Source: Forficula auricularia (Eukaryota > Arthropoda > Insecta > Dermaptera > Forficulidae). From it: a stretch of 64,000 nt of DNA. The notes beneath the pieces are model-generated. The model was not told the origin of the DNA. It made no database searches and saw only the letters and a program-made list of their open reading frames with translations. Of the stretch, positions 22,491 through 34,998 are shown piece after piece. Location: assembly GCA_024734495.1 (NCBI GenBank), contig JALMQS010000816.1, forward strand, positions 5,791,171 to 5,855,170, written 5' to 3'. The first letter of the stretch is position 1. Each line of letters starts with the position of its first letter. A program made the position numbers and the translations under genes.

Positions 22491-22585
22491 AGCTTAATAT
22501 ATTTTCTTAGAAAGACGGACTGGTAAACGAAATAAGTAGGTTGTAGTGAAAGGAAGTCCATAAATTATTTACATTTTATTCAAAT

Positions 22586-22621
22586 TTGACGTTTCGAGAC
22601 TTTTTATCTCCTTCTTCAGGC
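22586..22621 (-). ncRNA. Hammerhead-like core, stem I not found
   Basis: The minus strand reads CTGAAGA, extra A, stem II (G)GAGA / TCTC, GAA, ACGT, then C. The catalytic-core residues fit. I could not pair the bases that should form stem I, so this may be inactive. Confidence 0.42.
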
Positions 22622-22784
22622 ATTGTATAATTGATCGAGTGAGTATAACCGGTCTCATTTGTCTCTCTTTCAGTGATAGCAACAATAGCACAATACTTTT
22701 CAACATTATATCATAAGCCAATCTAGTACACAGAGAGACAAATGGGAACCAAGTTATACTCACCCATCAATAACTATACAATGC

Positions 22785-22819
22785 CCTGAAGAAGGAGAGA
22801 AAAAGTCTCCGAAACGTAA
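22785..22819 (+). ncRNA. Hammerhead-like core, partner arm
   Basis: CTGAAGA, extra A, stem II GGAGA / TCTCC (one pair longer than its partner), GAA, ACGT, then A. Stem I was not found. Confidence 0.42.
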
Positions 22820-22885
22820 GAATTTGAATAAAATTTAAATAATTTATGGACTGCCTTTCCTTATAACCTACTTAATATATATTTT

Positions 22886-24160
22886 AAGCCACAAAATTTT
22901 AATATCTGCTTGGTCCAGAGGTTAAAATGAAAATATAATAATAAATGAACAATTTATATTTAAGTTTATTAATAATTACTAGGGCAGCTCTAGTGTACCG
23001 AGTGTTGAAAAAGTTTTCACTTTTTTATTATCTAATGAGCGGGTGACCGATTCTTTCATTAGAATCTGATCGATGATATGACTACAAATAACGATAGAAT
23101 CATTTCTCTTTCTATAGAGCTTAGGTGTATTACAAGAATGCCCCAAATACAAGTTAAAACCCGTTTCACACTATTACAGATTAATTTCTTAATTTCTAAT
23201 ATTCTAGGAATGGCCTTTTGCCTTTTGCACTCGGATCAAAACACTACTCGTATATATAGACAATATTCAATTTCACTTACACCCTTGCCATACAATATAC
23301 TATTCTTATAAATTTCTTTATAAACAAAACGACTTGCTGGGTAAGCAGAATATTGAATTGACTGAAAAAAAATAATCACTATTAAATAAATTGATGTGGC
23401 CATCCAGATGACCTTACCATACACTCCAGCTCCTCTCAAATATTTAATATCTATTTAACAAATGATTTTTAATTATTTATGAAATTCCTCTTAATTTTGA
23501 GCTAATTTTAAATTATGGAATAGCAAAATTAAGAGCCTGTAAGTAAGATAAGTCGACTCACCTAAAATTCAGGTAAATAGACTTGTATTTGAAAATTAAA
23601 AACAGAAATTTCATACTCCCAGATTTTCAAGATTATATTCATGTTAATTTAAATTTTTATTATATATTTTCAAAGTGGTATATTCTACTTACCTACCTAG
23701 AAAAAATGTCTTAAGATTAATACTAGCGTAGGTTAATTGGTCGTGATCAAATTTTACAGAAACTGGTGGAGTTGGACATAAAAAAGTTTTTCACAAATGT
23801 TTTAGATCGGAATGCGGTGTGACTTGATTGATATTTTCAATTTCACTAATTATATGACATAGAGAATATTAAAATTCTATCTCTATAAAACTTTATCACA
23901 ATACGAGAATACAGACAGAAAGACTGACAGAAGAACCTGTCGAAACTAAACTAGTAGTTTCTAGTAAGTAGGAAACTTAAAAAAGCTTTATTTTTTATCT
24001 ATTGAATTAAATTTTGTCGATGAATTAAATTGGAAACTTAAGTTTTGTTTTTTCATTCTCACCAATTCGTTCCAAAAGGCTTCTTGGGCAGTCTGGCGTG
24101 CATACTCACCTACTTCACTTCTGGGTGCATACCCTACAGGGGGACAGGGATGCAAAATAT
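22886..24160. other. AT-rich with one HINE-like scrap
   Basis: At 23388-23500, TGATGTGGCCATCCAGATGA and ACCTTACCATACACTCCAGC match the left end of the HINE-like family. The rest holds nothing recognised. Confidence 0.5.
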
Positions 24161-24163
24161 AAC

Positions 24164-24310
24164 TCAATAAACTGATATGGCCATCCACATGACTTTACCA
24201 TACCCGTGGCCCCTCTCTTATATTTAATAAAATAATTTTAATTATTTACGAAAGAACCTTCCTCCTAATTTTGGGCTCATTAGCAATTAATAATATCTCA
24301 TTTTAATTAT
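24164..24310 (+). repeat. HINE-like left-end fragment
   Basis: TGATATGGCCATCCACATGA, CTTTACCATACCC and GGCCCCTCTCTTATATTT follow the family consensus. The matching right block lies at 24725-24870, so this may be one copy split by the LINE tail between them. Confidence 0.65.
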
Positions 24311-24439
24311 GAGACTATTCTATTAGAAATATCAGCTTTCTTCGTTTTTTGTTTGAAAATATTTTGCCCAGTCCCCCCTCTTTTGGGTCACTATCAATTT
24401 CACATAGTGAGTCATTTTCATAAGGTCGTAAAGAGTGCC

Positions 24440-24650
24440 TATTCCTATGATCTAGAGACTGGAACTCTCTTCCTCCGACCGTCTTCCCAGCAACATATAA
24501 CCTCCAATCTTTCAAGACACGCATCCGCAAATACCTTCAACTCCGACCCAATCCCTAAATCTCTTCTTATTTCCAGGATACAAGAGACTACAGAGATTGA
24601 ACCTTTTCGGTGTAACTTCTTCTTGTATCAGTGTATAATTATAAAAAATA
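24440..24650 (+). pseudogene. LINE C-terminus and 3' UTR fragment
   Basis: SRDWNSLPPTVFPATYNLQS and then FKTRIRKYLQLRPNP end at a TAA near 24556. This is the last part of the same LINE family as 15154-16883 and 48993-49388. The 3' UTR has TTTCGGTGTAACTTCTTCTT, matching GGTGTAACTCCTTCT at 49454. Only about 40 codons are kept. Confidence 0.8.
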
Positions 24651-24724
24651 AATATATGCGAAATTTCGTACAAATCGATCAAAAATATTGCAGATTATCT
24701 ATATTGATAATTTTAAAACCCTCC

Positions 24725-24870
24725 CTCCCCTTAACTTGTTTTTCGATTTCAACCAAAATCTAATCTGATTTTAATCTCAATATAAAGAATCTAAATCTGA
24801 AATTTCGTTTTGATATTCACACTAGTTTTTGAGCTAGACCGTACACAAAATTTGGTAACGTACTGAACGA
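24725..24870 (+). repeat. HINE-like right block
   Basis: ACCAAAATCTAATCTGATTT and ACTAGTTTTTGAGCTAGACC and ACACAAAATTTGGTAACG match the right half of the family. Confidence 0.7.
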
Positions 24871-24993
24871 AAAATTAACTTGGAAAATGGATCTTGAAAT
24901 GTTCATTCCATCTATAGAGCAAGAGCTCACAAAGGGCGCCAATGATGATCACGATTATGATCGATCCAACATTAAATTTTTCAATTAGGAGAT

Positions 24994-26024
24994 GGGGCAT
25001 TCCACCCCAAATCGAACAATTTGAAAATTTTAGTTTTTTTTTCCTTCATTTTTTGACATTTTTTAGTACCTACCCATCAAAAAACTCTTCCTTGTAAATT
25101 TAAAATTTCTTTTAATCACTGGTTTAAAAGATATCGAATTTCGGTTTTTCGCTCATAACTTCTTCAAAAATGGTCCAAATTAAATTTTTTTTTCAAATTT
25201 TTTTTTTTTAGATATATCTAGTACATTTTATAAAGAAATACAAAAAATATTTAAAATGTTCTTATATGCGATTTTTGAGTTTCAAAATTTTAATCTTGTT
25301 TTTAAAACTGTATGTATTCTTCGATCTTAATGATAATTTTTTATTTTAAACTTCTATTCATTCTGCAAATTTTAAGACCGGGTTGATGTGGTCCTATGAT
25401 AATTAAGTACTATTTTTTTTCGGTTTTTGATTTTTGATTTTTATTTTATTTCAACAAACTAAAATACTAATTATTTATTTTAAACACCTGTTAACTATAA
25501 AAATCAATTCAAAATAACTAAAAAAAGAAATCTCAATACCAAAAAGTGAATTTAATAATGGTCAATAGCGAACAAATTTTTTTCGAAATTTTCAACAATC
25601 GATAAAAAAATTGTAATTATCATAGAACCACTATCAACCCGGTCTTAAAATTTTTAGAATGAATAGAAGTTTAAAATAAAAAATTATCAAAAAAAATCGA
25701 AGAGCACATCATACAATTTCAAAAACAAGATTAAAATTTTCAAACTCAAAAATCGCATATAAGAACACTTTAAATAATTTGTTTGTATTTTTTCTAAAAA
25801 CTCTGTAAAAAATAAAAATTTCAATTTTTTTTTTTGAATTTGGACCATTTTAGAAGAGTTATTAGCCAAAAACCGAAATTTGATATCTTTTAAACCGGTG
25901 ATCAAAAAAATTTCAAAATTTACCAGGAATAATTTTTTGATGGGTACTAAAAAATGTCAGAAAATGAAGGAATTTAAAAATTAAAACTTTTCAAACGGTC
26001 CGAATTGGCGTGGTATGATGCCTC
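24994..26024. mobile_element. Foldback element with about 400-bp inverted arms
   Basis: The left end is GGGGCATTCCACCCCAAATC and the right end (inverse) is GAGGCATCATACCACGCCAA. Arms 24994-25420 and 25620-26024 match almost throughout (for example AAATCGCATATAAGAACA; AAGACCGGGTTGAT). The centre is about 200 bp with no transposase. I recall 'GGCATTCCACGCCAATTCG' ends as widespread in arthropods but cannot name the superfamily. Confidence 0.85.
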
Positions 26025-26085
26025 AGATATAATCCACAAATGTTGAAATTTTGGCAATAAAATTATTATTATTATTATTTTTCAT

Positions 26086-26272
26086 TGGGGGTCAGATAGG
26101 CTAGGCGGTAGCATGACAGTGAGCTAACCATGGGACCCGGGTTCGAATCCGACTCGAGGCATCCAGCTAAAATCTGACCCCGGGGGTAGAGACAAATTTT
26201 AAAATAAATATAACTAGTATCGTAATTAGGCTTATGGCTAGAAAAGGCCGAAAAGCCAAAAAAAAAAAATAT
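26086..26272 (+). repeat. tRNA-derived SINE
   Basis: The head GGGGGTCAGATAGGCTAGGCG contains an A box (TAGGCTAGGCGG, about 26098-26109). A B box GGTTCGAATCC lies at 26140-26150, about 32 bases on, as in a tRNA. A tRNA-unrelated body follows and the copy ends in an A-run (26259-26270). These boxes would serve as its internal RNA polymerase III promoter. Confidence 0.85.
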
Positions 26273-27090
26273 TTTTCATTGTTTATATTTTTAAGCAAAG
26301 AGACTATTTTTATTATTAAAGTAGCAAACAAAAGGTAAAGTATTTTAAGACCAATTCTAAATTTTTTTTTGAACTATCGAGAAAATTTGATTATAGTAAA
26401 TTGGATGGTTTTACTCGTAGAATCTTCACCTTGAAACGTCCTTCCTAGCCCCTTCTTTCTGCTGATGCTAGGTCTCCCTTGCCTTGACCCAGAATTACAT
26501 CATCGATATATGTATCTCTCCCTGCGCGTGGGTCTTCTGTTTCTGATTGAAAATCAGATTTGCAGAGATCTCATAGGCGGGATTCCGTCAATGACTCACC
26601 AGTTGCCATTGCTCTGAGTTCAACCCCCGCCGATCTCCATTGACCTAAACCTTGAAATCTAGAATAATCACGAATAAAGAGAGAAACTATGGGTAGCAAA
26701 GTAATGAGCTAACTTTAGAACTAATATAAACAAATAACATATTTCTGAACTGCTTTTATTGTTTCAATGGAAAATGGTGATTGTCAATTTTAAGTAAAAG
26801 AAAATTAGTGAACATTTATTTTTTAGCTTCTAATATTTTTTAAGGCTTTAAAGATTTATCAAGAAACACAATCCAGTTCTTAATTAATTTAGTGGATCTC
26901 GAAAATTAACCTGAAAATCTCATTTTAGAGCAGTTTTCTAACTAAAAATCTAAAAATTTAGCCTTGGGTACCAATCTTTCGTTAACTTTTATATAGCTTC
27001 CGGAACTAAAGGCTTTTTTTTGCTTATTTTTAAGTAAAATAAATAATTTGTCAAATACAATTGTATGGTTTAGTGATAGTTTAGTCACTG
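26273..27090. other. AT-rich with a GC-richer island
   Basis: 26420-26660 is GC-richer (CCTAGCCCCTTCTTTCTGCT; CAACCCCCGCCGATCTCC). The minus strand has GGGGGTTGAACTC, a weak B-box resemblance, so a second, decayed SINE is possible. No gene was seen. Confidence 0.35.
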
Positions 27091-27093
27091 ATG

Positions 27094-27137
27094 GGATCGG
27101 TGTTATACATTAAATTTTAGTGTATAACACCGATCAC
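27094..27137. repeat. Perfect short palindrome
   Basis: GATCGGTGTTATACA and its exact inverse TGTATAACACCGATC are separated by about 10 AT bases. Confidence 0.7.
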
Positions 27138-27155
27138 GGTGAAAATCTCGAAATA

Positions 27156-27415
27156 AGGGACTGTCCATAAATTACATCACACAGTTATGGGGCATCTCAA
27201 ATTTGTGGCAAAATGTGACATGGGGGCCCAAGGATCTTAAAAATTGTGATGCTACAAAAGTCAAATTAAAAATTTTCAAACATAAACAATAAATATAAAA
27301 GTGATAGTGTGACGTCACAATATAGAGGGGCTCAATGAAAATGTGACAGAATGTGACACAGGGGGAGGGGTTTAAAAATCTTGAAATTCGTGTGACATAA
27401 TTTATGGACGGCCCC
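27156..27415. mobile_element. MITE with GGGACTGTCCATAAATTACATCACA ends
   Basis: The left terminus (GGGACTGTCCATAAATTA...) is the inverse of the right terminus (TAATTTATGGACGGCCCC). The interior is non-coding with repeated TGTGACA words. Similar 'GTCCATAAATTACGTCA' miniatures are, from memory, common in insects. Confidence 0.8.
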
Positions 27416-28322
27416 TAACAAGACATAATCGGAACTCCGAAATTTCGAGATAGAATATCCTGAGCATATAAACTACGACGAAGTTAACATCTCTCTCTAA
27501 TATAATAATTTATACAACAGCAATTCTAACTGAATTAACTAAAATAAAAATAAGTTTTAAAAATGAACATTTTTTATATTTATTTTTATTATTTATCGTA
27601 AATTTGAGTAATTTTATTTAATGAAGCATAACGAGTATAAATATATAAATGAGATCATAAACATTAATGGAATTATTTGCTTAAAAAGTGTGAATGATTG
27701 GAGTGAGTCATTTGCTATGCTCCAGGCTAACATAAAATCTCCACGATGACGTCTATAAAACTCACATTTTTCATCATTTGCATGCTTTTAAAGAATAAAT
27801 AAAAAAGACTCTCGATTTCCTTGTTGGATATTTGATTAAAGAACCAACCAAGATCTCCATCGCTGTTCTGATCGAGCTGTCAAACTCGTGATGAATACTT
27901 GGGCCTAGTGGCCAATTTGTTAGCATGATCTTGTATCATTCGTTTTCCCATAGGGCACAGACCCATTCTTGAAGGCAATATAAATATCCTGGAGAGATTC
28001 CATGCCGATTAATCAACAGGACATGCTAAAGCCAAGCTGATCTCATTTTTCTCACTGGACTGTTGAATCTCCATCTTTATCTTATCTTGGAGACAGATCT
28101 CGAAAGGCTTCAAGCTCAAATAATGAAACCTATCCATCTGAAATCAATTAGAATCAAATCATAAAACATACCATCCAGTCAACTTGATTAGGATAACTTT
28201 TCATTATTTCTAGGTACCTATACATTAAAGGGTCACGTCTTATTAAAAATTTTTATTCACTTTCTATCAAATCAATTTTTTATATATTATTATTATATAA
28301 TCTTCAAGAAAACTATTATAAA
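27416..28322. other. AT-rich, no gene seen
   Basis: 27830-28090 is less AT-rich (GATCTCCATCGCTGTTCTG), but no open frame of note or repeat family was recognised. Confidence 0.45.
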
Positions 28323-29088
28323 CACTGGTCAGCAAAAATTTCTAATCATAAACCTAATAATGAATTCCAGTCGAGTTTTATACGCTGATTCTCATTTCCC
28401 GATTTTTTACAACAGGTCAGAGTTTTGAGATATTATTGGTCAAAATGATTAAAAGGACATTTTGAACTATTTTCGAGTCCCATTAGATCAGAGGTCGGGG
28501 AACTTTTTTAGCTATTACCCCAAAATATTTTTCCATAGGTCGCTATTACCCCTACATGAAAAGCAAAAAAAAGCAAGGTAAATGTATCTTATCTTTTTAT
28601 ATTAAACGAGCAATTCTTGTATATATATTTAGAATCGGGCTCTAACGATTTGGATGAAATTCACGGGTTAGGCGGGTTTTTGTGTTGACAATTCTATCTA
28701 TCAAGAAAATCTACGCCTTTGTACCAAACTCAATCAGAAGTATATGGTAAAGTCAAGCGGATGGCCACATCAGAAGGTGTCAATTAATTTAGTTATAACT
28801 CGAGTTATAATTGATGTAAAAACAAGTGGTAATTTGAAAATCAAAGAGGAAGCTCTTTTCTAATACGCCAACAAAATATTTAGATTTTAAATATTAATGT
28901 TTAATATCTAATGGGAGTCAAAAATAAGTCAAAATGGCATTTTTGGTCGTTTTGACCGATAATATCTCAAAACTCTGAACTGTTGTAAAAAATAGGGAAA
29001 TTGCATGAGAATCAGCGTATAAAATTCCACTGGAATCCATTGTTAGGTTTGCGGTTACAAATTTTTGTTTAATTTTTCCAGAGTAGTG
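28323..29088. mobile_element. DNA element with about 160-bp inverted arms and two nested fragments
   Basis: The left arm starts CACTGGTCAGCAAAAATTTC and the right end (inverse) starts CACTACTCTGGAAAAATT. Shared inner blocks include AAACCTAA(T/C)AATG(A/G)ATTCC, ATACGCTGATTCTCAT and TCAGAGTTTTGAGATATTAT. Between the arms lie a hAT-like end (CAGAGGTCGGGGAACTTTTT, 28490) and a minus-strand HINE-like scrap (28715-28775). Confidence 0.78.
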
Positions 29089-32000
29089 AAATTAATTTTT
29101 TCCTTTTGTTATAATTCAATTATATATGTAGTTATATAAATATTATTCATTTAAGAATTGATTGCATTTGCATAAATGAAGATGAAATTGAATAATATGA
29201 GACATCTATATAGATTAGAAGAATCAGAATATCGAATTCATCGGATTGATGATCAATAACTATTTATAAAATCAATTATTCATCTTGGCCTCCTCTCCTA
29301 GAAATCATCTTTCAGCTTTTCCCGGTGGGTTCTTTTCAATAGTTCGTTGAAAAAATTATTCACTGTTTAAACAATTTATTATCAATCAAATCTTTACTTG
29401 GTCAATCCAAATGAAATCAATCTTACGGGCTTTCCAATGGAATATAAATAATATTTAAATTTAAATGATAAAATTCTCTTAGTAATATTAATCATCTTAG
29501 TAAGAAAAAATATCCATGTTAATCAAATTAAATATTTACAAAATTTATATTCATTTATGAAGTGAAGAACAAACGAAAAAACTTAATCAGTAAAATTTCA
29601 TTAGTATTTCTTTAAAAAATCGAAACAAAACAAGATTTGCGCATTACTGTATAAAAACAGAGCTTCTAAATTATACCTATATAAAGAAAATCTCTATATA
29701 CTATAAAAATAATAATATTAAGGGAACATTTTGGAGATTATAATTCATACAAAGTTTTGGTTCTTAAAATTAATAACACAAAAATAAATTAAATTCATTT
29801 TATAAATCTAAAAATAACAAATTGAGAGAAGGAAATACACGAAAGATAAATACCTGGCGGTTTATTGGAATCAAAATTTTTTAGTCTATTATCCCCATGT
29901 CATAAACCAGCGTTAGGTTTCATTTGTGGTTTTGAACTTTTTTAAAAGAATATTTTTATGTTTTTACCTGTTTTGAAATTCTTCTAAAGAAAATTCAACC
30001 GATTTTTGGTGTGTTTAGCACAAATTGGGATTTAATATATATTAATAGTTTTTTCATTAAATTTTTGTAAAAAATATCAAAAATTTTATAGTACCTATCT
30101 GTTCCGATAATTTCTTTGAATATTATTACCGCCTTGAATATTTTACTTTCTTTTAAAGCTAGAAATAAGTGGTAATAATCATCTTACGTGGGCCGCACAA
30201 AATTTTTGTATTTTATATATATTTATATTTTATTATTTTTGTATTTAGGTATTTAAAAATAATTAAATTATTTGGAATATTAATGAATCTATTCGAAAAT
30301 TTATTTGACTTCGATAACGATCATTCATTCAGCATTATGGCATATAAACTTTAGAATACACTTCTCGCTTGCATAATTCGTGGAGGATTTTAATAAATTT
30401 TGGTTTCAATTTGGCATATTGTTAGCTTCTATAGTCACATCACCGCCCTCATAAGCACTGGTCTTTAACCTCTAATCAATGGGAATAGTAATTTAGAATA
30501 TTTTCGTTGATCCTTACTTTTTACTAGCATAATATAATTACTTAGAATAATTAAAATATTTTTTATTGAATTAAATATTAAGTAAATAAAGTATCTATTT
30601 ACCTAACCATTTTTGGAGCCCGCTGAAAAACCTTCTTACAGCCCTCGACTAAAATTTTGGTGAATAGTTTACTACAACTAAACTAGCTATTTGAAAAGAT
30701 GTTGCGTTGTTGCCTAATGCACCATGTTTAATTAGATGAAAAACGAGAAAGGTTCCATTTTCTTTTCACTTTTAAAAGTTTTGAATCTTCAGTCTCGAAA
30801 ATATTCAGAAAAGGAACACATATTCATATATAAATATCTGTTCAAAAATATCCTTTCCATGGCTTCTTAAAGTAGGTATTGTATATAGGTATTTAAAGGT
30901 AAATAAAAATAAGAAAAAAGATCTTATACAATAAACAGAATTTTTAAATGATCTTTTCTTAGAAGCTTTTATTGGTCAAAAATTAATTGGTTTGCAATGA
31001 GAAACATTATTTAATAAACATTCTCGATAATTATTATTTAATGAAATTCCAAAAGAAAACGTGCCCATACATCAATTCTTTCTAATCAGAAGAAAAGGTA
31101 TTATTTGACCACAACAATAATTTCTTAAACAATATTTTAATTAAAGAGTCATGAATATATTTCTAAAGATTAGAATGAATAAATTTGGTTTTTGATTTAC
31201 AAAACAATAATAAAAACAACCAAGGGATAAGTAATAAGAAATACTAATAAAGGTAAAAAATTCACAGGGTAATAATATTTTCAAATTTAATTTTTAATTT
31301 CACTTTGAACAATTGTATGTTTATTGTCTAGACCTCTCGATGAAAGCCACTGAAAGGTGCAGAATTGATTAAGGCGTTTTATTGCAATTTGTCGTTGGTA
31401 TTTTAATAAGTATATATCTACTTGTCATATTTGAAATTGATCTTTTTTATACTAAATGGATATGAATAATCTTAGAATAATATTCAAATTCCTTAATTTT
31501 TAAAATGATTCAGATTGACCTAAATTGATTATTATTATTAACTCAAATGAATGAACTCACTTTATTGATTGTATTTCACATTTTTGGAAGAATAATATAA
31601 AAACTCCGGATAAAATAACCAAGACGATTCGAAAAAGAAATCAAAATTTTGAAATCTTTAAAAGTAAAATCACGAAAAACACAAGAGGCTGACATTTTGA
31701 AGTGTAAAATAAAGACTCTGATTTAAAAGAGAACGTGAATTGATTGTAACCTAATTTTCATAGGGGGGGGGCAAATGAAGAATTAAAAAAAATCAGAACT
31801 TCTTGTTACTGTGGAGCTAAAGTGAATGGTAAAGTAATATGCTTATTTTGAAAGGATCCTGAAAGGAGATCTTTAAGGGAATCACTTTGTAGAAAAGTTA
31901 TAGCTTCGCCAAACTTATTATAGTCGTCCAAATGATATTTATGATGTTTTAAGAAGAATGGAATTAAGTGATGCGGTTTGAAATCAGATACTGGAAAATG

Positions 32001-32095
32001 CTCTTCTTCAATTCCTACTGAGCCATTTATGATACAGGCTAATAATAGTGGTATATGCAGTAGGCATAAGTTAACATGGATATAATATTTGTTAT
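29089..32095. other. 3 kb of AT-rich sequence, no gene seen
   Basis: No coding frame has domain support, and no inverted repeats longer than about 15 bp were noticed. This is the longest stretch in which I recognise nothing. It may be the least repetitive host DNA in the window. Confidence 0.5.
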
Positions 32096-32099
32096 TCTA

Positions 32100-33025
32100 A
32101 AATAAGCTGAAGTTTTCGGATGTGGCTATCCACTTGACTTTACCATACAAACTGGCCGCTCACTTATATTTAATATTTAATAAAAATTATTTATAATCAT
32201 GTAGGGGAGATGGTTTTTGCATTTTTAGATTACTCTTGGCCCACTGATTATGTATAAAAAATTTGGTTGAGATTGATATAAGGGCCTAGATTTTCATTTT
32301 TTGACTCTACGCCCCCCCCCAAATTTTGAGACGATTTACCTCTGGGGGCCCCACTGATTATGTATACAAAATTTGGTTGAGTTTGGTAAATGGTCAAGAT
32401 TTTCATTTTTTGACCCCCCGCCCTCCATTTTAGGCGGTTAGTTTTTGCATTTTTAGACTTCTGTGGTCCCACTGATTATGTATACACAATTTGGTTGAGT
32501 TTGGTAGAAGAGCCTAGATTTTCATTTCTTGACCCTACACTCCCTCCCTTTTTGGGCGGTTGGTTTTTGCATTTTTGGACTTCTGGGGGCCCACTGAATT
32601 TGTATACAAAATTTGCTTGAGTTTGGTACAAGAGTCTAGATTTTCATATGCACCAAAATCTAATCAGCTCTTAATCTCAATGGACCAAAACTACGTGTGA
32701 AATTTGGTTTTGATATTCCTACTAGTTTTTGAGCTAGCTCGTCCACAAAATTTGGTAAAGCACAGACTAACAGACAGACAACCAGACTAACTAACTAACT
32801 AACAGATATTTTGACAAAACAATTATTATCTCAAAAAATATAATTTTTGCGATGTTTACTTATTAGGGCTATTTTGTAGAAGTAAATGCCATGGTTTCGC
32901 TCAATTTTTTTAATCAAAATAGTTTCAGCCGTTTTTGAGATATTTCGAAAAAAAAGAAGGAAAAAAACACTTTTTTCATGCACGATTACAATACTTGACC
33001 ATACCCTGTATGGCAAAGTAAAAAA
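32100..33025 (+). repeat. HINE-like repeat, longest copy
   Basis: The left end is AATAAGCTGAAGTTTTCGGA. About four tandem core units of 110-125 bp follow, each with TTTTTGCATTTTTAGA(or G)ACT, CCCACTGATTATGTATA and AAATTTGGTTGAG; units start near 32212, 32330 (short), 32440 and 32564. The conserved right block (32650-32840) and tail (ATAGTTTCAGCCGTTTTTGA, 32929; CATACCCTGTATGG, 33000) close it. A non-coding body with a variable tandem core resembles the Helentron-associated DINE-1/HINE class. The family link is inference from structure. Confidence 0.85.
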
Positions 33026-33034
33026 CTAGTTATA

Positions 33035-33250
33035 ATAGAACCAGCTGAGAAGCCCGCCTTGGCGGGCATCTTGCTGACCAGAGAAGCTACCCCCTGGACT
33101 CCGATATCCCCCGTGGTATAATAAAATATTGTCAAGATTGAGAACAGGCCAAAATGTTTTTCTAATGACCCCTCCCCCCCGTAACAAAATAATTTATAAT
33201 CATTGCCCCCTCGGTCACGCAACTTTTTCAGACGCTTTCTTAATCTTTTC
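33035..33250. repeat. GC-rich repeat with GCCCGCC..GGCGGGC hairpin
   Basis: AGCCCGCCTTGGCGGGCATC folds as a tight hairpin and is followed by CCCCCTGGACTCC. Related starts occur at 46979 (GGCCCGCCTTTGGCGGCCCT) and 49615 (GCGGCCCTCTAGTTAGCCAA). All three lead into C-rich sequence, two of them close to HINE-like sequence. Confidence 0.6.
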
Positions 33251-34475
33251 AACATTTACAACGACTATTAAAAAATATATATATTTTATATCCCTCATAA
33301 ACTAAGTAGTACGTACATTAAATATTATTATATTATTCTTTTTTTTTAATTTTCAAAATAAATAAATAAAAAATGAACCTAATCATCAAAATAATCGCTA
33401 TAAAATGGAATGGTTGTTTTATGTATATATTTATAGGTACCTATTTATATATATTTAAGAGGTACTGCAACAAAATGAGAAAGAGTGAGGGAGGCAGAGA
33501 GGTCTTTTCATTCTTTATGCGAAGGCTTCCTCGAAATGAAATTCCACATGATTAAATTTAATGGCTAACACCAATCAGTGACAACGTTTTTGATTGTTAA
33601 CCACCTGCAGAGTTACAGAAATGTAATCAAATTCAACGCCGTCTGCGTCAAAATTGAAATATATATTCTGAAACAGAAGATGATGAAATAAATTTATAAT
33701 CTTTCATTTCAAGTTAAAAAAAGTCATATATTTAAGAAATCAAAGTTTAAAAATAATATTTTTTTTGGGATAATTGCTAATAATTTTAAAATTAAAATCT
33801 TTTTACCTAATTTCCATAGAAAAATGAATTAAAATTTGCATTTAATATAAAATACACTATTATTTTTGTTTGAAATCTGAGACGGTAATATGGTAAAATA
33901 AATTATTATAATTATTATTAATATTAAATAACTACCCACTGCTTCTCTCCGGATTCAGAATAAAATCATAATTAAGCTTATTATTATTTTTTTAAACATA
34001 CCTATACGATAAAGGCAAAAAAGGAATGTTTTTATGTTTATGCCAGTACCTTATTGCACCTATGTGCATTGTGCACCCAAGATTAGCAACATGGGACACA
34101 ACACACACTTCTTGAATTGAAGATCACAATAACATGTTTAGACACTTACGCACTTATTACAGCCGGCCTAATCCTATTCATATAGTTAAATTTATAGCGA
34201 TTATTCTAGAGTAGAACCATCGTCTGTAGTCGTTTGTCTAACTGTTAAATTGCAAATGCATATACGCAAACAAATATCTTAGCTGGAACCCTTATTAAGC
34301 TAGAAATTTTGTTGAGGGAAATAATGTAAATTCAGTGAATTTAAATGTATATTATAGGGGTTTTTGTGTAGGTATAGCTAAAATGGTTGTGAGCGTTTTC
34401 AAATATAATATTATTATAATTAGTTTCTTAATTATTTTAGAAATAATATTTTAAAATACATTAAATTTGTTCATG
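33251..34475. other. AT-rich, no gene seen
   Basis: No frame with domain support or clear repeat was found. Confidence 0.5.
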
Positions 34476-34483
34476 GAATAAAA

Positions 34484-34717
34484 CAGGGGTTCTTCCCTAG
34501 CTTCATGACTCACCCCCCCCCCCACACACATTTTAGTCAGTTCTAAAGAATTAGAAGAGCTTTTTATTATCTTTTGTTGAAGTTATAAGACTTGACCGCT
34601 TTTATTTTTAGCATAAAATAATACTAAATTGCAACAATTTTCAACAACGTACCCCCCCAAAAAAAAAAATCAATGAGGCATTTTGACTCATTACCTCACT
34701 CTCCGTGGGCACCCCTG
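34484..34717. mobile_element. hAT-like MITE with near-8-bp target duplication
   Basis: The ends are CAGGGGTTCTTCCC and (inverse) CAGGGGTGCCCACG. AATAAAA flanks both sides (34477-34483 and 34718-34724). The interior has C-runs and no coding frame. Confidence 0.78.
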
Positions 34718-34756
34718 AATAAAATACATATTTTTTTGTTTTTAAATTAGTTTTGC

Positions 34757-34998
34757 ATCAGTGGTGGACGGTGATTTTTCAACCAGGGGATGCTGTCCAA
34801 AAAATTTTTAAAATTTTCTTTTATTATTCGTAATTTTTGGAAATTTCATCCAATATCCAATAGCGCATCATAGAATTTTTCGTTATTTTTCAAATTTAAC
34901 TCTATATTTTTTATGACACAGGGAATGAAAATACTCTAAATGTTTAGAAATTTTAGGAATGCTCCACATCCACAGGGTCCCTACAAGCCACTGCTTTG
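34757..34998. mobile_element. hAT-like MITE, short member of the 52333-53140 family
   Basis: The left end, CAGTGGTGGACGGTGATTTT, then CAACCAGGGGATGCTGTCCAAAA, matches 52333 onward. The right end is CAAGCCACTGC. The middle also matches (TTCGTTATTTTTCAAATTTAAC). Confidence 0.75.

Larger units (their letters stand above)
22505..22872. mobile_element. Inverted-repeat element with two hammerhead-like arms
   Basis: Arms 22540-22680 and 22725-22868 are inverse copies (AAGTAGGTTGTAGTGAAAGG against CCTTTCCTTATAACCTACTT). A one-sided end at the left contains AAAGACGGACTGGTAAACGA, matching the 'GACGGACTGATAAG' tail of 3760-3966 and 11127-11278. CTTAATATATTTT (22493-22505) and CTTAATATATATTTT (22871-22885) look like the target duplication. 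Confidence 0.78.

Noticed and set aside
24353..24763. 136-codon frame
   Set aside because: It is out of frame with the LINE C-terminus that explains the same DNA.
32248..32472. 74-codon minus-strand frame with an internal repeat
   Set aside because: It is a read-through of two HINE core units; the repetition is DNA-level.
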